A DNA stretch of 64,000 nucleotides, taken from NCBI RefSeq assembly GCF_000372745.1, contig NZ_KB889679.1, forward strand, positions 1 through 64,000, in the 5' to 3' direction. A program made the translations under genes and the position numbers. Under the pieces are notes generated by a model. That model did no database searches, was not told where the DNA came from, and saw nothing but the letters and a program-made list of their open reading frames with translations. The DNA comes from Embleya scabrispora DSM 41855 (GTDB taxonomy: Bacteria > Actinomycetota > Actinomycetes > Streptomycetales > Streptomycetaceae). Below, one piece after another: positions 7,686 to 16,391 of the stretch (positions are counted from its first letter, which is position 1; each line of letters opens with the position of its first letter).

Positions 7686-8291
7686 TCACCCCAGCAGCGA
7701 CTCCACCAGCGCCCGCACCGACAGCACGAACAATCGATCACCGTCGGTGACGTTGCTCAGGCTCGCCGCCAGTTCCGGGTCCTCCAGCGCCAACTCGCCG
7801 CGCCAGTGATCCACGGCGGGCGGTTCGGCCGCACTGTTCTCCAGGGCCCGCTCCAGCATCACGAAGCCGGCGATCTGGTACTGCACCGCCTGTACCGCCT
7901 CACCCGCCCGCGCGCCGCGCAGCCCGGCCGCCGTCATCTCGCGCACCAGCGCCTTGCGGGCGGGCAACATCATCAGCGATTCCAGACCACGCTCGCGGAC
8001 CAGGCCGACCAGGTGCGGGCGCTCCAGGATCATCCGCCGACACGATCGCGCGATCGACACCACCCGCTCGACCGGCGTGCTCCCGTCCACCGAGATCGCG
8101 CCCATGTCCGCGATCACCCGGTCCACCAGTTGATCCACCAGCACGTCGCGGTTGCCCACGTGCCAGTAGATCGAGGTGACGGCGACGCCCAACTCGGCGG
8201 CCAGTTTGCGCATGCTGAGGTTCTCGATACCGGATTCCATGACGAGACGCATGGCGGTGTCGAGCACGGTGTCTCGCGTGATCCTGTCCAT
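7686..8291 (-). CDS. TetR-family transcriptional regulator
   Basis: DNA-binding repressor of 201 residues. The N-terminal helix-turn-helix is clear (MRKLAAELGVAVTSIYWHVGNRDVL, about 27-51, with the family's YWHVGNRD recognition end). The remaining ~140 residues are helical and ligand-binding in type. It is divergent from the decarboxylase/SDR/amidohydrolase unit, and the palindrome at 8374-8388 lies between them, so it most likely represses that unit and perhaps itself. The start is ATG 8291; a GTG one codon earlier is equally possible. Upstream in-frame codons to 8474 run through the operator and are unlikely to be coding. Confidence 0.92.
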   Translation of the reverse strand: MDRITRDTVLDTAMRLVMESGIENLSMRKLAAELGVAVTSIYWHVGNRDVLVDQLVDRVIADMGAISVDGSTPVERVVSIARSCRRMILERPHLVGLVRERGLESLMMLPARKALVREMTAAGLRGARAGEAVQAVQYQIAGFVMLERALENSAAEPPAVDHWRGELALEDPELAASLSNVTDGDRLFVLSVRALVESLLG

Positions 8292-8373
8292 CACGTCCCA
8301 TTCTCGCGTCCGGACGGGCCCGCCCGATACACGGGCAACCACGCCGCAGGTCTTTACCTCACCGACCCACCGG

Positions 8374-8388
8374 TGTAACAGTGTTACA
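8374..8388. promoter_or_regulatory. Candidate TetR operator palindrome
   Basis: TGTAAC-AGT-GTTACA is a perfect 6+6 inverted repeat with a 3-base centre, lying 82 bp before the regulator start and 79 bp before the decarboxylase start. It is conspicuously AT-rich for this genome. Its size and position fit a TetR dimer site controlling both promoters; binding itself is inferred. Confidence 0.72.
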
Positions 8389-8467
8389 GAGCAACCGGCA
8401 CCACCGCGCACGGAACCGGGGAATCGGTCCGCGCGCAGCCCTCGCACGAGCGGAAGAGGTGAGGTAC

Positions 8468-9262
8468 GTGGCACGCATTCGGTACGGCGCCCGGCCGGCG
8501 GAGACGCTGAAGAAGTCCTCCCGGGAACGGTCCAGCCTCCCGGAGATCTGGTCCACCGGCGTGATGGCGATCTGGGAGACCGATCCCGAGGTGATCACGG
8601 CGATCCTGCCGCCGCCGCTGGTCCCCGCCGACCGCCCGCTGGTGCGGGTGAACATCTCCGGCTGCGACATCAACGGCTACCCGCTCGGCGCGGGTGCGGT
8701 CGCGGTCCGCTGCAAGCACGGCGACATCGAGGGCGACTACACGCTCACCATGCCGATGACCACCGAGCGCGCGGTGATCGGCGGTCGCGAGGTGTTCGGC
8801 GAGCCGAAGAAGCTGGCCGACGTCAAGGTCGAACGGAGCGGCGACGAGGTCGTGGCCACCGTGAACCGCATGGGCGTCACCTACGTCGAGGTGCGCGGCA
8901 CGGTGGTCGAGGAGCTGGCCACGCCCGAGCCCCGACAGACACTGAGCTTCTACTACAAGTTCCTGCCCGCCGTGGACGGCGACGGCTTCGACGCCGACCC
9001 GATGCTGGTGCACGTCACCCGCAACGAGCGCACCCGCAGCGCGCACCGCCTGGACGGCGAGGTGATCCTGCGCGACTCGGACTTCGACCCGGTCGCCGAC
9101 CTGCCGGTGCGCAAGCTGATCTCGATCACGCTCAGCGAGCGCACCTCGGATCAGCAGGGCTTCGTCGCCGAGCACGTCAAGGCCGACCTGGTGCTCCCGT
9201 ACATCCACCAGCGCTACGACGACGTGCAGCAGATCACCGACGATCCGCCGCCCGCGAAGTAG
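8468..9262 (+). CDS. Acetoacetate decarboxylase-family protein
   Basis: Protein of 264 residues with the acetoacetate decarboxylase (ADC) fold. The segment GGREVFGEPKKLADVKV matches the ADC active-site region, where the first Lys of PKK forms the Schiff base, so decarboxylase or related imine chemistry is possible. Other ADC features are the early ILPPPLVP-type motif and the strand NISGCDINGYPLGAGAVAVRC. The GTG at 8468 follows GAGGTGAGG and gives the usual family length; a longer frame from 8381 would run through the operator. It is the first gene of a unit continuing with an SDR and two amidohydrolases, which suggests degradation of a beta-keto or aromatic acid. The substrate is unknown. 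Confidence 0.85.
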   Translation: MARIRYGARPAETLKKSSRERSSLPEIWSTGVMAIWETDPEVITAILPPPLVPADRPLVRVNISGCDINGYPLGAGAVAVRCKHGDIEGDYTLTMPMTTERAVIGGREVFGEPKKLADVKVERSGDEVVATVNRMGVTYVEVRGTVVEELATPEPRQTLSFYYKFLPAVDGDGFDADPMLVHVTRNERTRSAHRLDGEVILRDSDFDPVADLPVRKLISITLSERTSDQQGFVAEHVKADLVLPYIHQRYDDVQQITDDPPPAK

Positions 9263-9294
9263 CTCCCGGCAGGCAAGGCAGGCGAGGCAGGCGC

Positions 9295-9330
9295 GCCAAG
9301 CACGCCAAGCACGCCAAACATGCCAAGCAG
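9295..9330. repeat. Four tandem 9-bp units before the SDR gene
   Basis: gccaagcac, gccaagcac, gccaaacat and gccaagcag follow each other directly, preceded by the related ggcaaggcaggcgaggcagg. They lie in the 107-bp gap between the decarboxylase stop and the SDR start and would place spacing, but no obvious hairpin, in the transcript. Confidence 0.8.
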
Positions 9331-9369
9331 GACAGGCACGGCAGCGACGACAGCAAGGGATCGGGACAC

Positions 9370-10260
9370 ATGCTCCAGGAATTCGACGGCAGAGTCGCCG
9401 TCGTCACCGGTGCCGCGAGCGGCATCGGGCTCGCCATGGCCGAGCGGTTCAGCGCAGAGGGCATGAAGGTCGTGCTCGGCGACATCGAGCAGGGCGCGCT
9501 GGACAAGGCCGTGGCGCGGATCACCGACGCGGGCGGCGACGCGATCGGGCACATCGTGGACGTGTCGGTGCGCGAGTCGGTGTTCAAGCTGGCCGACGCC
9601 GCGTTCGAGCACTTCGGCGCGGTGCACGTGCTGTGCAACAACGCCGGGATCGGCTCGGGCTCCGAGGGCAAGATGTGGGAGCACGATCCCAAGGACTGGG
9701 ACTGGTGCTTCGCCGTCAACGTGTTCGGCGTCTTCAACGGCATCCAGGCGTTCGTCCCGCGGATGCTCGCGCAGAACACCCCCGGACACATCGTGAACAC
9801 CTCCTCCGGCGACGGCGGCATCGCGCCGCTGCCGAACGCGTCGGTGTACGCGACCACCAAGGCCGCGGTGGTGACCATGACCGAGGCGCTGTACGCGCAA
9901 CTGGGCCAGGTGCACGCGCAACTCGGCGCGTCCGTACTGTTCCCCGGCCCCAAGATGTTGCGCACCGGCCTGTGGGAGTCCTACCGCAACCGGCCCGAGC
10001 GGTTCGCCAAGTCGGTGCCGCGCAAGACGCCGTACAACACGCTCGACGCGTGGGAGAAGGCGATGCGCGACGCGGGGCAGGAGATCGAGTTCACCCCGGT
10101 CGAGTCGGTCGCGGCCGACGTGCTCGACGGCATCCGGGAGAACCGGTTCTGGATTCTGCCCGCCAGCGAGCACAGCGACGGGCAGATCACCGCGCGGTCG
10201 CAGAGCATGCTCGCCCGCAGCAACCCCTCGTACCTCGAAACCTTCGTCCTGGACAAGTGA
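9370..10260 (+). CDS. Short-chain dehydrogenase/reductase
   Basis: Classical SDR of 296 residues that oxidises or reduces an alcohol/ketone with NAD(P). It has the TGAASGIG cofactor loop (about 14-21), the acidic Asp after the second strand (LGDIEQG), which favours NAD(H), the NNAG motif, the catalytic Ser in NTSSGDG, and YATTK. The long C-terminal part (KTPYNTLDAWEKAMRDAG) is typical of SDRs with a substrate lid. It sits between the decarboxylase-family gene and two amidohydrolases and probably handles the same metabolite, for example by making the keto acid that is later decarboxylated. Confidence 0.93.
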   Translation: MLQEFDGRVAVVTGAASGIGLAMAERFSAEGMKVVLGDIEQGALDKAVARITDAGGDAIGHIVDVSVRESVFKLADAAFEHFGAVHVLCNNAGIGSGSEGKMWEHDPKDWDWCFAVNVFGVFNGIQAFVPRMLAQNTPGHIVNTSSGDGGIAPLPNASVYATTKAAVVTMTEALYAQLGQVHAQLGASVLFPGPKMLRTGLWESYRNRPERFAKSVPRKTPYNTLDAWEKAMRDAGQEIEFTPVESVAADVLDGIRENRFWILPASEHSDGQITARSQSMLARSNPSYLETFVLDK

Positions 10261-10266
10261 GTGACG

Positions 10267-11598
10267 ATGACTGAGCACACCGAGCACGACGAACTCACCA
10301 CCCCCTACACGATCATCTCCTCGGACACCCACGCCGGGCTGCCGACCGAGCTGTATCGCGACTACCTCGCGACCAGGCACCACGCGGCGTTCGACCGGTT
10401 CATGTCCGAGCGCGAGGCGCAGCTCAAGGCGATCACCGACCTGGGCGTGCGCAACGAGGACTTCGCGGCGAACTGGTTCGAGACCAACGAGGAGGTGCTG
10501 CGCAGCGGTTGGGAGGTGGACCGGCGCGACCTGGAGTTGGACAAGGACGGCGTGGTCGGCGAGGTGATCTTCCCGGACGCGGACGCCGTCGAGTCGCGTA
10601 CGTGCGTGCCGTTCGGCGCGGGCCTGGGCCTGTCCGGCGACATGGATCCGGAACTGGGCCTGGCCGGCGCACAGGCGCACAACCGCTGGTTGGCCGAGTT
10701 GTGCAAGACCAGCCCGGAGCGGCGGCGCGGGGTCGCGCTGATCCCGATCACCGCGGCGATCGAGGACGTGCTCGCGGAGATCCGCCGGATCAAGGCGGAC
10801 GGCCTGGGCGCGGTGATGATCCCGGCCATGTGGATGAACCAGACGCCCTACCACGACCGCAGGTACGACCCGGTGTGGGCGCTGTGCGAGGACCTGGAGC
10901 TCCCGGTGGTCACCCACTCGGGTCCGGCCGACCGCGAGGCGTACGGAAACCACCTGGGCATCTACGTCACCGAGGTCACCTGGTGGCCCTCCCGGCCGCT
11001 GTGGTTCCTGCTGTGGTCCGGCGTCTTCGAGCGCTTCCCGCGGCTGCGGTTCGGGGTGACCGAGGCGGGTTGCTGGTGGGTGGGCAACCTGCTGTGGTTC
11101 ACCGACCGGCTGCTGCTGGGCTCGCGCGGCGCGGCCAAGTTGGCCGGGTTCGAGGAGATCAAGCTGCTCCCGAGCGAGTACTTCGACCGCAACTGCTTCA
11201 TCGGCGCGTCCAACACCAAGCGGCGCGAGATCGGCATGCGCTACGAGATCGGTGTCGGCAACATCTGCTGGGGTAACGATTTCCCGCATCCCGAGGGCAC
11301 CTGGCCCGAGACGCTCAACATCTTGCGCAAGACGTTCTCGGACGTACCCATCGCCGAGACGCGCGTGATGCTCGGCGAGGCGGTCGCGGATGTGTACGGC
11401 TTCGACCTGGCCGCCCTCAGGCCGCACGCCGAGCGGGTCGGGGTCACCCCCGCGACGCTCGGTCAGGTGAACGAGGACGGATCGGCGAAGGACCTGACGA
11501 CCAAGTGGGCAGCAGCCGCCGAGATCGGCCGGCACTGGCTCACCGGACACGACACGGGCGCCGCGATCAACCCCAACGCGGAAGCCCTGGAGGTCTGA
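10267..11598 (+). CDS. Amidohydrolase_2 family protein (ACMSD-like), first copy
   Basis: TIM-barrel metal-dependent hydrolase or decarboxylase of 443 residues (COG2159 type). The first metal motif is SSDTHAG, a D-x-H form replacing the usual H-x-H. Later ligands are the His in VVTHSG and the Asp in CWGNDFPHPEG; the His in TEVTWWPSR-type strands is missing. Related enzymes include 2-amino-3-carboxymuconate semialdehyde decarboxylase and gamma-resorcylate decarboxylase. The ATG at 10267 is preferred; a GTG at 10261 abuts the SDR stop and is possible. The gap of six bases to the next, clearly related gene suggests an old tandem duplication. Confidence 0.9.
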   Translation: MTEHTEHDELTTPYTIISSDTHAGLPTELYRDYLATRHHAAFDRFMSEREAQLKAITDLGVRNEDFAANWFETNEEVLRSGWEVDRRDLELDKDGVVGEVIFPDADAVESRTCVPFGAGLGLSGDMDPELGLAGAQAHNRWLAELCKTSPERRRGVALIPITAAIEDVLAEIRRIKADGLGAVMIPAMWMNQTPYHDRRYDPVWALCEDLELPVVTHSGPADREAYGNHLGIYVTEVTWWPSRPLWFLLWSGVFERFPRLRFGVTEAGCWWVGNLLWFTDRLLLGSRGAAKLAGFEEIKLLPSEYFDRNCFIGASNTKRREIGMRYEIGVGNICWGNDFPHPEGTWPETLNILRKTFSDVPIAETRVMLGEAVADVYGFDLAALRPHAERVGVTPATLGQVNEDGSAKDLTTKWAAAAEIGRHWLTGHDTGAAINPNAEALEV

Positions 11599-11604
11599 TC
11601 CCCC

Positions 11605-12891
11605 ATGACTGACAGCACCACCCCGCTCCCCGTCCCGAGCGGCCCCCCGACGGGAGACCACCCCGAGCGGTACACGGTGATCTCGGCCGACTGCCACGGC
11701 GGCGGCGAGATCCACGGCTATCGCGACTACCTGCCCGCGCGCCTGCACGCCCGGTTCGACGCGTGGGTGAGCGGCTACGAGATTCCCTACGAGGACCTCA
11801 AGGGCGATCTGGGTCCGCGCAACTGGGACTCCGACCGCCGGATGCGCGACCTGGAGGCGGACGGGGTGGTGGCCGAGGTCATCTTCCCCAACACGGTGCC
11901 GCCGTTCTTCCCCAAGCCCTCGCTCACCGATCAGCCGCCGGCCGCGAACGCGGGCGATCTGGCGCTGCGTTGGGAAGGACTGAAGGCGCACAACCGCTGG
12001 ATGGTCGACTTCTGCGCGGCGACGCCCGGACGCCGGGCGGGCATCGTGCAGATCATGCTGCACGACATCCCGGCCGCGGTGGAGGAGATCCGCTGGGCCA
12101 AGGAGGCCGGGCTCACCGGCGGCGTGCTGCTGCCGGGCACCCCGCCCGGTTCCGGCCTGGTGCCGATGTTCGACTACGCGCACTACGAGCCGCTGTGGCG
12201 GGTGTGCGAGGAGTTGGGCATGCCGGTGAACCACCACACCGGCTCGGCCGCGCCGCCGGCCGGGGACACCGACGTGGACAAGGTGGTGTTCCTGACCGAG
12301 GTGTCCTGGTGGGCGCACCGCGCGTTCACCCACCTGGTGGTCTCCGGCGCGATGGATCGCCACCCGGAGCTCCAGTTCGTCTTCACCGAGCAGGGCACTG
12401 CCTGGATCCCCGAGGAGACCCGGCGGCTGGACTACTACTGGCACCGGATGAGCACCGCGGTCGGCTCCCAGGAGTACGAGTGGGGCAGTGCGCTGGTGGG
12501 CCGGATGGAGCTCAAGCCCAGCGAGTACTGGGCCCGCCAGTGCCACGTCGGAGCCAGCTTCCAGCGCCCGGCCGAGGCCAAGCTGCGCTACCAGGTGGGC
12601 GTGGACCGGATCATGTGGGGCAGCGACTACCCGCACAAGGAGGCCAGCCATCCGTTCAGCCGCGAGGCACTCCAGCTGACCTACAACGGCATCGACCCGG
12701 TCGAGGTCGCGGCCATGGTCGGCGGCAACGCGGCGAAGCTGTACGGCTTCGACCTGGCCGCACTGGCCCCGATCGCGGCGAAGGTGGGTCCCCGGGTCGA
12801 CCAGGTGTGGGCACCGCTGGCGCCCGAGGACATCCCGGTCGGCGCGGACAAGTGTCCGGCGTTCGTCGGTGCGGCGGGCATCAAGCCGTAG
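11605..12891 (+). CDS. Amidohydrolase_2 family protein (ACMSD-like), second copy
   Basis: Paralogue of the preceding gene, 428 residues. It keeps D-x-H in SADCHGG, the His pair in VNHHTGSA, and the Asp in MWGSDYPHKEAS. It shares with its neighbour the patterns YRDYLPAR/YRDYLATR, EVSWWAHR/EVTWWPSR and KLYGFDLAAL/DVYGFDLAAL, but is otherwise well diverged, so the two may act on different steps or form a heteromer. It is the last gene of the TetR-controlled unit and is followed by a stem-loop. Confidence 0.9.
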   Translation: MTDSTTPLPVPSGPPTGDHPERYTVISADCHGGGEIHGYRDYLPARLHARFDAWVSGYEIPYEDLKGDLGPRNWDSDRRMRDLEADGVVAEVIFPNTVPPFFPKPSLTDQPPAANAGDLALRWEGLKAHNRWMVDFCAATPGRRAGIVQIMLHDIPAAVEEIRWAKEAGLTGGVLLPGTPPGSGLVPMFDYAHYEPLWRVCEELGMPVNHHTGSAAPPAGDTDVDKVVFLTEVSWWAHRAFTHLVVSGAMDRHPELQFVFTEQGTAWIPEETRRLDYYWHRMSTAVGSQEYEWGSALVGRMELKPSEYWARQCHVGASFQRPAEAKLRYQVGVDRIMWGSDYPHKEASHPFSREALQLTYNGIDPVEVAAMVGGNAAKLYGFDLAALAPIAAKVGPRVDQVWAPLAPEDIPVGADKCPAFVGAAGIKP

Positions 12892-12908
12892 CCGCGACCG
12901 TCCCGCGG

Positions 12909-12930
12909 CGGTCCCGGCGTCCGGGGACCG
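12909..12930 (+). terminator. Stem-loop after the amidohydrolase unit
   Basis: cggtcccgg, a three-base loop and ccggggaccg pair with one bulged base, beginning 18 bp after the amidohydrolase stop. No T-run follows, as is usual at high GC. Confidence 0.5.
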
Positions 12931-13067
12931 GAACACCTCGTTCCGATCTCGTCGACGCCGGAACCGCCGCGGGCATCCGGCGGGTGTGATGCCTCGCACA
13001 GGGCCGCCAACCGTCGGGCCGGCGATTTTTCCGGTGAATCGCGCCGGCACGCTTTAGAGTCCGAGCC

Positions 13068-13871
13068 ATGACTCGACCGGACTGGGCTCCAGAGCACATC
13101 GACATCACGCGCGCCAGCGTGGCCCGCGTCTACGACTACGCGCTCGGCGGCGCGCACAATTTCGCGGTCGACCGCGAGGCCGCCGAACTGGTCACCCAGG
13201 CGATGCCCGAACTGCGCGACGTGCTGCGCGGGAACCGGGTGTTCCTCACCCGCGCCGTGCACCACCTGCTGGACCTGGGCATCCGGCAGTTCCTGGACCT
13301 GGGCTCGGGCATCCCGACGGTGGGCAACGTGCACGAGATCGCGCACAAGGCCGATCCGGACGCGCGGGTGGTCTACGTGGACAACGATCCGGTCGCGGTC
13401 GCGCACAGCCAGGCCCTGCTCGCGAACAACCCGAACGCGACGGTGGTGGGCGCCGACCTGACCGATCCGGCGAAGGTGATCGACTCGCCCGAGGTGCGCA
13501 AGCTGATCGACTTCTCCCAGCCGGTCGGCGTGCTGATCGTGTCGGTGCTGCACTTCATCCCGGACGAGGTGGACCCGCCGGGTGTGGTGCGCCAGTACAT
13601 GGACGCCACCGTGCCCGGCAGCCACCTCGCCCTCTCGCACGCGCACCGCAGCGACGAGCGCCCGGCCGGGATGGACCGTGCGCTCAGCGAGTACTCGTCC
13701 AACGTGCAGCAGATGCACGCTCGTTCGCACGACGGCATCCTGGCCATCTTCGGCGGCCTGGAACTGCTGCCCGCCCGCCTGGTCCCGGTGGACGTGTGGG
13801 GCCCCGAGGGCCGGCTCGGCGACCCCGAGGTGAAGCTGCCTCAGCTGGCGGGCGTCGCGGTCAAGGCCTGA
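13068..13871 (+). CDS. S-adenosylmethionine-dependent methyltransferase, DUF574 family
   Basis: Protein of 267 residues of the actinobacterial S-adenosyl methyltransferase family (DUF574/Methyltransf_19). The family opening IDITRASVARVYDYALGGAHNF is present, followed by the SAM site LDLGSGIPTVGNVHEIA (about 76-92), the acidic VVYVDNDPVAVAHS motif and HFIPDE. Members are numerous in streptomycetes and their substrates are mostly unknown. The stop overlaps the 3' end of the convergent SnoaL-like gene by 31 bp. It appears monocistronic, and no nearby gene indicates a substrate. Confidence 0.92.
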   Translation: MTRPDWAPEHIDITRASVARVYDYALGGAHNFAVDREAAELVTQAMPELRDVLRGNRVFLTRAVHHLLDLGIRQFLDLGSGIPTVGNVHEIAHKADPDARVVYVDNDPVAVAHSQALLANNPNATVVGADLTDPAKVIDSPEVRKLIDFSQPVGVLIVSVLHFIPDEVDPPGVVRQYMDATVPGSHLALSHAHRSDERPAGMDRALSEYSSNVQQMHARSHDGILAIFGGLELLPARLVPVDVWGPEGRLGDPEVKLPQLAGVAVKA

Positions 13872-14278
13872 GCGGCCGGTACCGGGTTGTAGAACTCGCG
13901 CTGGCCCACCACCAGACCGTCCCGGAAGGCCAGCACCGCGATGTAGGTGTTCGCGTAGGCACGGTCGGTGGGCCTGGCCCGCCCCTCGCCGGTGAACTCC
14001 ACGATCACGGTGTCCGGGTCCACGCAGTCGTGGACCCGGGTCACCGTCAGGCGCAGCTCGAAGATGCCGAGCGCGACCTCCAGATAGGCGTCCACCGCGT
14101 CCTTGCCCTCGATCCGTACCGGCGGCGCGGCGTACGGGAATTCGAGCACGACGTCGGGGTGGTAGCAGGCCACCTGGGCGCTCCGGTCGCCCGCGCTCAC
14201 CGCCGCGAGCAGCCGCTCGGCGATCCGGATGTGCTGCGCGCGTCGCGCCCCAGCCTGTTCGTGGTCGTTGGCGTCCAT
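13841..14278 (-). CDS. SnoaL/NTF2-like small protein
   Basis: Protein of 145 residues with the cone-shaped NTF2 fold pattern: helix AERLLAAVSAGDRSAQVACYHPDVVLEFPYA, then strands ending in DTVIVEFTGEGRA and YIAVLAFRDGLVVGQREFYNP. The fold is used by SnoaL-type cyclases, ketosteroid isomerases and limonene epoxide hydrolases; the FRDGLVVGQREFYNP strand is typical of uncharacterised nuclear transport factor 2-like proteins. ATG 14278 was preferred over an earlier ATG (14296). It follows the MFS gene by 37 bp on the same strand and may be co-transcribed with it. Confidence 0.85.
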   Translation of the reverse strand: MDANDHEQAGARRAQHIRIAERLLAAVSAGDRSAQVACYHPDVVLEFPYAAPPVRIEGKDAVDAYLEVALGIFELRLTVTRVHDCVDPDTVIVEFTGEGRARPTDRAYANTYIAVLAFRDGLVVGQREFYNPVPAAQALTATPAS

Positions 14279-14315
14279 GGCCGCAGCGTGGCCCATGACG
14301 GCTGCCGAAGGAAGA

Positions 14316-15611
14316 TCAAGCGGTGGCCGGTCGTCCCTCCCAGGCCGGCACCGCGCGAGTCTCCGGCAGCGCGGAGAAGCACGCCACACTGAGCGCCGCG
14401 GCCGCCGCGAGATAGGCCGCGACGCTCCACGGGGTGCCGTCGCCCCGGGCCAGTTCGGTGGCCACGATCGGGGTCAGCGCGCCGCCGAACACGCCGCCCA
14501 GGTTGTACGCGGTGGATGCGCCGGTGCATCGCACGCGCGGTTCGAACAACTCGGACAGGTAGGTGCCGATCACCGAGAACATCGTGATGAAGGCGATCAG
14601 CGTGCCCAGGCAGGCCAGCGTCATCCACACCGGATCACCGGTGGCCAGCAGCCCCAGCATCGGAAACGCCCACAACCCCATCGCCGTACAGCCCGCCACA
14701 CACAGCGGCTTGCGCCCGTACCGATCGCCCAGCAGCGCGAACAGCGGCGTGGCGACGGCCTTGCCGACCACCGCGACCATGATGCACGCGAGCATCGTGG
14801 TGCGCCCGACCGCCAATGTGTCGGTGGCGTAGTGCAACGACCACGTCGTGGTCAGGTAGAACCCCACGTAGCCGCAGGTCAGCGCGCCGGCGACGAGCAG
14901 GATCAGCCGCCAGTGGCCACGCACCACCTCGGTGAACGGGCTCGCCGAGAGCCCGTCGGTGGCGGCCAGTTCGACGAACGCCGGGGTCTCCTCGATCGAG
15001 GCGCGCAGCAGCAGCCCGATGCCCGCGAGCACACCGGCGAACAGGAACGGCACCCGCCAGCCCCACGCCTGGAACTGTGCGTCGCTCAGCACCCCCGACA
15101 GGGTCAACATGAGGCCGTTGGCGAGCAGGAACCCGATCGCGGGGCCGGCCTGCGGGAAACTGCCCCACAGCGCCCGCCGGCCCGGCGGCGCGTGCTCGGC
15201 TGCCAGCAGTACCGCGCCGCCCCATTCGCCGCCGACCCCCAGCCCCTGGCAAAAGCGCAGCAGCACCAGCAGGATCGGCGCGGCCAGGCCGATCCGGTCG
15301 TAGGTGGGCAACAACCCGACCAGCACCGTCGCGATGCCGGTCAGCAGCAACGAGCCGACCAGGACCGGGCGCCGCCCGCGCCGGTCGCCCAGCCGGCCGA
15401 ACAGCACCGAGCCCAACGGCCGCGAGACGAACCCCACCGCGTAGGTGGCGAATGCCGCGAGGGTGCCCGCGATCGGCGAGAAGCCGGGAAAGAACAGCGG
15501 CCCGAGCACCAGGGCCGCGGCCGTGCCGTAGACGAAGAAATCGTAGAACTCGATCGACGTGCCGGCGAAGGACGCCGCCGCGATCCGGACCATGGAGACA
15601 TTTCGCGTCAC
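14316..15611 (-). CDS. MFS transporter, metabolite:H+ symporter type
   Basis: Integral membrane permease of 431 residues with about 12 helices. The early motif GTSIEFYDFFVYGTAAAL and the loop GRLGDRRGRRPVLV are hallmarks of the metabolite:H+ symporter subfamily (shikimate, citrate, proline/betaine and related acids). The second-half copy of the loop is GDRYGRKPLCV. It probably imports an organic acid or a small zwitterion. A later ATG (MVRIAAASF) is an alternative start. The SnoaL-like gene follows it, which could reflect use of the imported compound. Confidence 0.92.
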   Translation of the reverse strand: MTRNVSMVRIAAASFAGTSIEFYDFFVYGTAAALVLGPLFFPGFSPIAGTLAAFATYAVGFVSRPLGSVLFGRLGDRRGRRPVLVGSLLLTGIATVLVGLLPTYDRIGLAAPILLVLLRFCQGLGVGGEWGGAVLLAAEHAPPGRRALWGSFPQAGPAIGFLLANGLMLTLSGVLSDAQFQAWGWRVPFLFAGVLAGIGLLLRASIEETPAFVELAATDGLSASPFTEVVRGHWRLILLVAGALTCGYVGFYLTTTWSLHYATDTLAVGRTTMLACIMVAVVGKAVATPLFALLGDRYGRKPLCVAGCTAMGLWAFPMLGLLATGDPVWMTLACLGTLIAFITMFSVIGTYLSELFEPRVRCTGASTAYNLGGVFGGALTPIVATELARGDGTPWSVAAYLAAAAALSVACFSALPETRAVPAWEGRPATA

Positions 15612-15656
15612 ACCCTGCCCAACGATCGGGTGGGAGTGTGGTCACCCGTGCGGGCG

Positions 15657-16391
15657 TCACCCGTCCGGGGCGGTCTGCCGTGCCTTTCCCTGCGTGTCGC
15701 GTTGGACAGGGGTTCGGGCATCGCCCAGATCCGCCAGCCACGGCGCGCCGGCGTCGTCGCCCACATGTCCCAGGGCCCAGGCCGGGTTCTGACACATCGC
15801 GGTCTGCACGATCTGAGTGCCCGGCAAGGTCACCGGCCAGCACAGCAGATGACCGGCCAGCCACCAGAACTTGCCGAGCACCGCCACCGAGAGGTCGTCC
15901 TCGCCCGGCGGCCGGTCCCGGTACTCGTGCCGGTACCAGGTGCGCACCACCTGCGGCCAGGTCTGCTCGGCGATCACCGTGCCGTCCCGATCGCGCAGCG
16001 GACCGCCCCGAAACGACACGTCCCGGGCGATCCGGTGGGTCACCCGCAGGCCCAGCGCGCGCCGCACCGGAGTGAGCACGATGGTCACCCCGCCGCACAC
16101 CGACCAGGTCAGCATCGACGGCCACAGGCCGAACGTCAGGAACAGCACCGCGCCGGCGACGCCGAGCGGCAGGCCGACCGCGCGCGCCGCGACCGGTTCC
16201 GCGTACACCTTGAGCGGCGTGATCGGGACCCGGAAGACGGTGTCGGGAGTGGTGGCGTAGCGCGACTCGTCGAAGTCGAGCGCGCGCGCCCGGCGATGGG
16301 TCCGGGTCTGGAACCACGGCAGGGTCAGGGACAGCACCGCGCCGGCGACACCGAGTACAAACCAGGGCAGGGACACCTCGGGCAGTTCCAT
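15657..16391 (-). CDS. Membrane protein of unknown function
   Basis: Protein of 244 residues from ATG 16391. Hydrophobic helices lie at WFVLGVAGAVLSLTLPWF, VGLPLGVAGAVLFLTFGLWPSM and SMLTWSVCGGVTIVLTP, with another near LAGHLLCWPVTLPG. Between them is a polar region with RGGPLRDRDGTVIAEQTW. AAGGGG at 16402-16407 could serve either this ATG or a GTG at 16397; an ATG at 16436 is a third option. I do not recognise the family. It lies 45 bp upstream of the MFS gene on the same strand. Confidence 0.7.
   Translation of the reverse strand: MELPEVSLPWFVLGVAGAVLSLTLPWFQTRTHRRARALDFDESRYATTPDTVFRVPITPLKVYAEPVAARAVGLPLGVAGAVLFLTFGLWPSMLTWSVCGGVTIVLTPVRRALGLRVTHRIARDVSFRGGPLRDRDGTVIAEQTWPQVVRTWYRHEYRDRPPGEDDLSVAVLGKFWWLAGHLLCWPVTLPGTQIVQTAMCQNPAWALGHVGDDAGAPWLADLGDARTPVQRDTQGKARQTAPDG

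Noticed and set aside
8381-8467. A longer start for the decarboxylase-family gene
   Set aside because: It would begin inside the operator palindrome, and the GTG at 8468 has a good ribosome site and family-like length.
9214-13050. A 1278-codon open frame on the minus strand
   Set aside because: It is antisense to the decarboxylase, SDR and both amidohydrolases, is rich in Arg/His/Gly/Val without domain motifs, and arises from GC-rich third positions.
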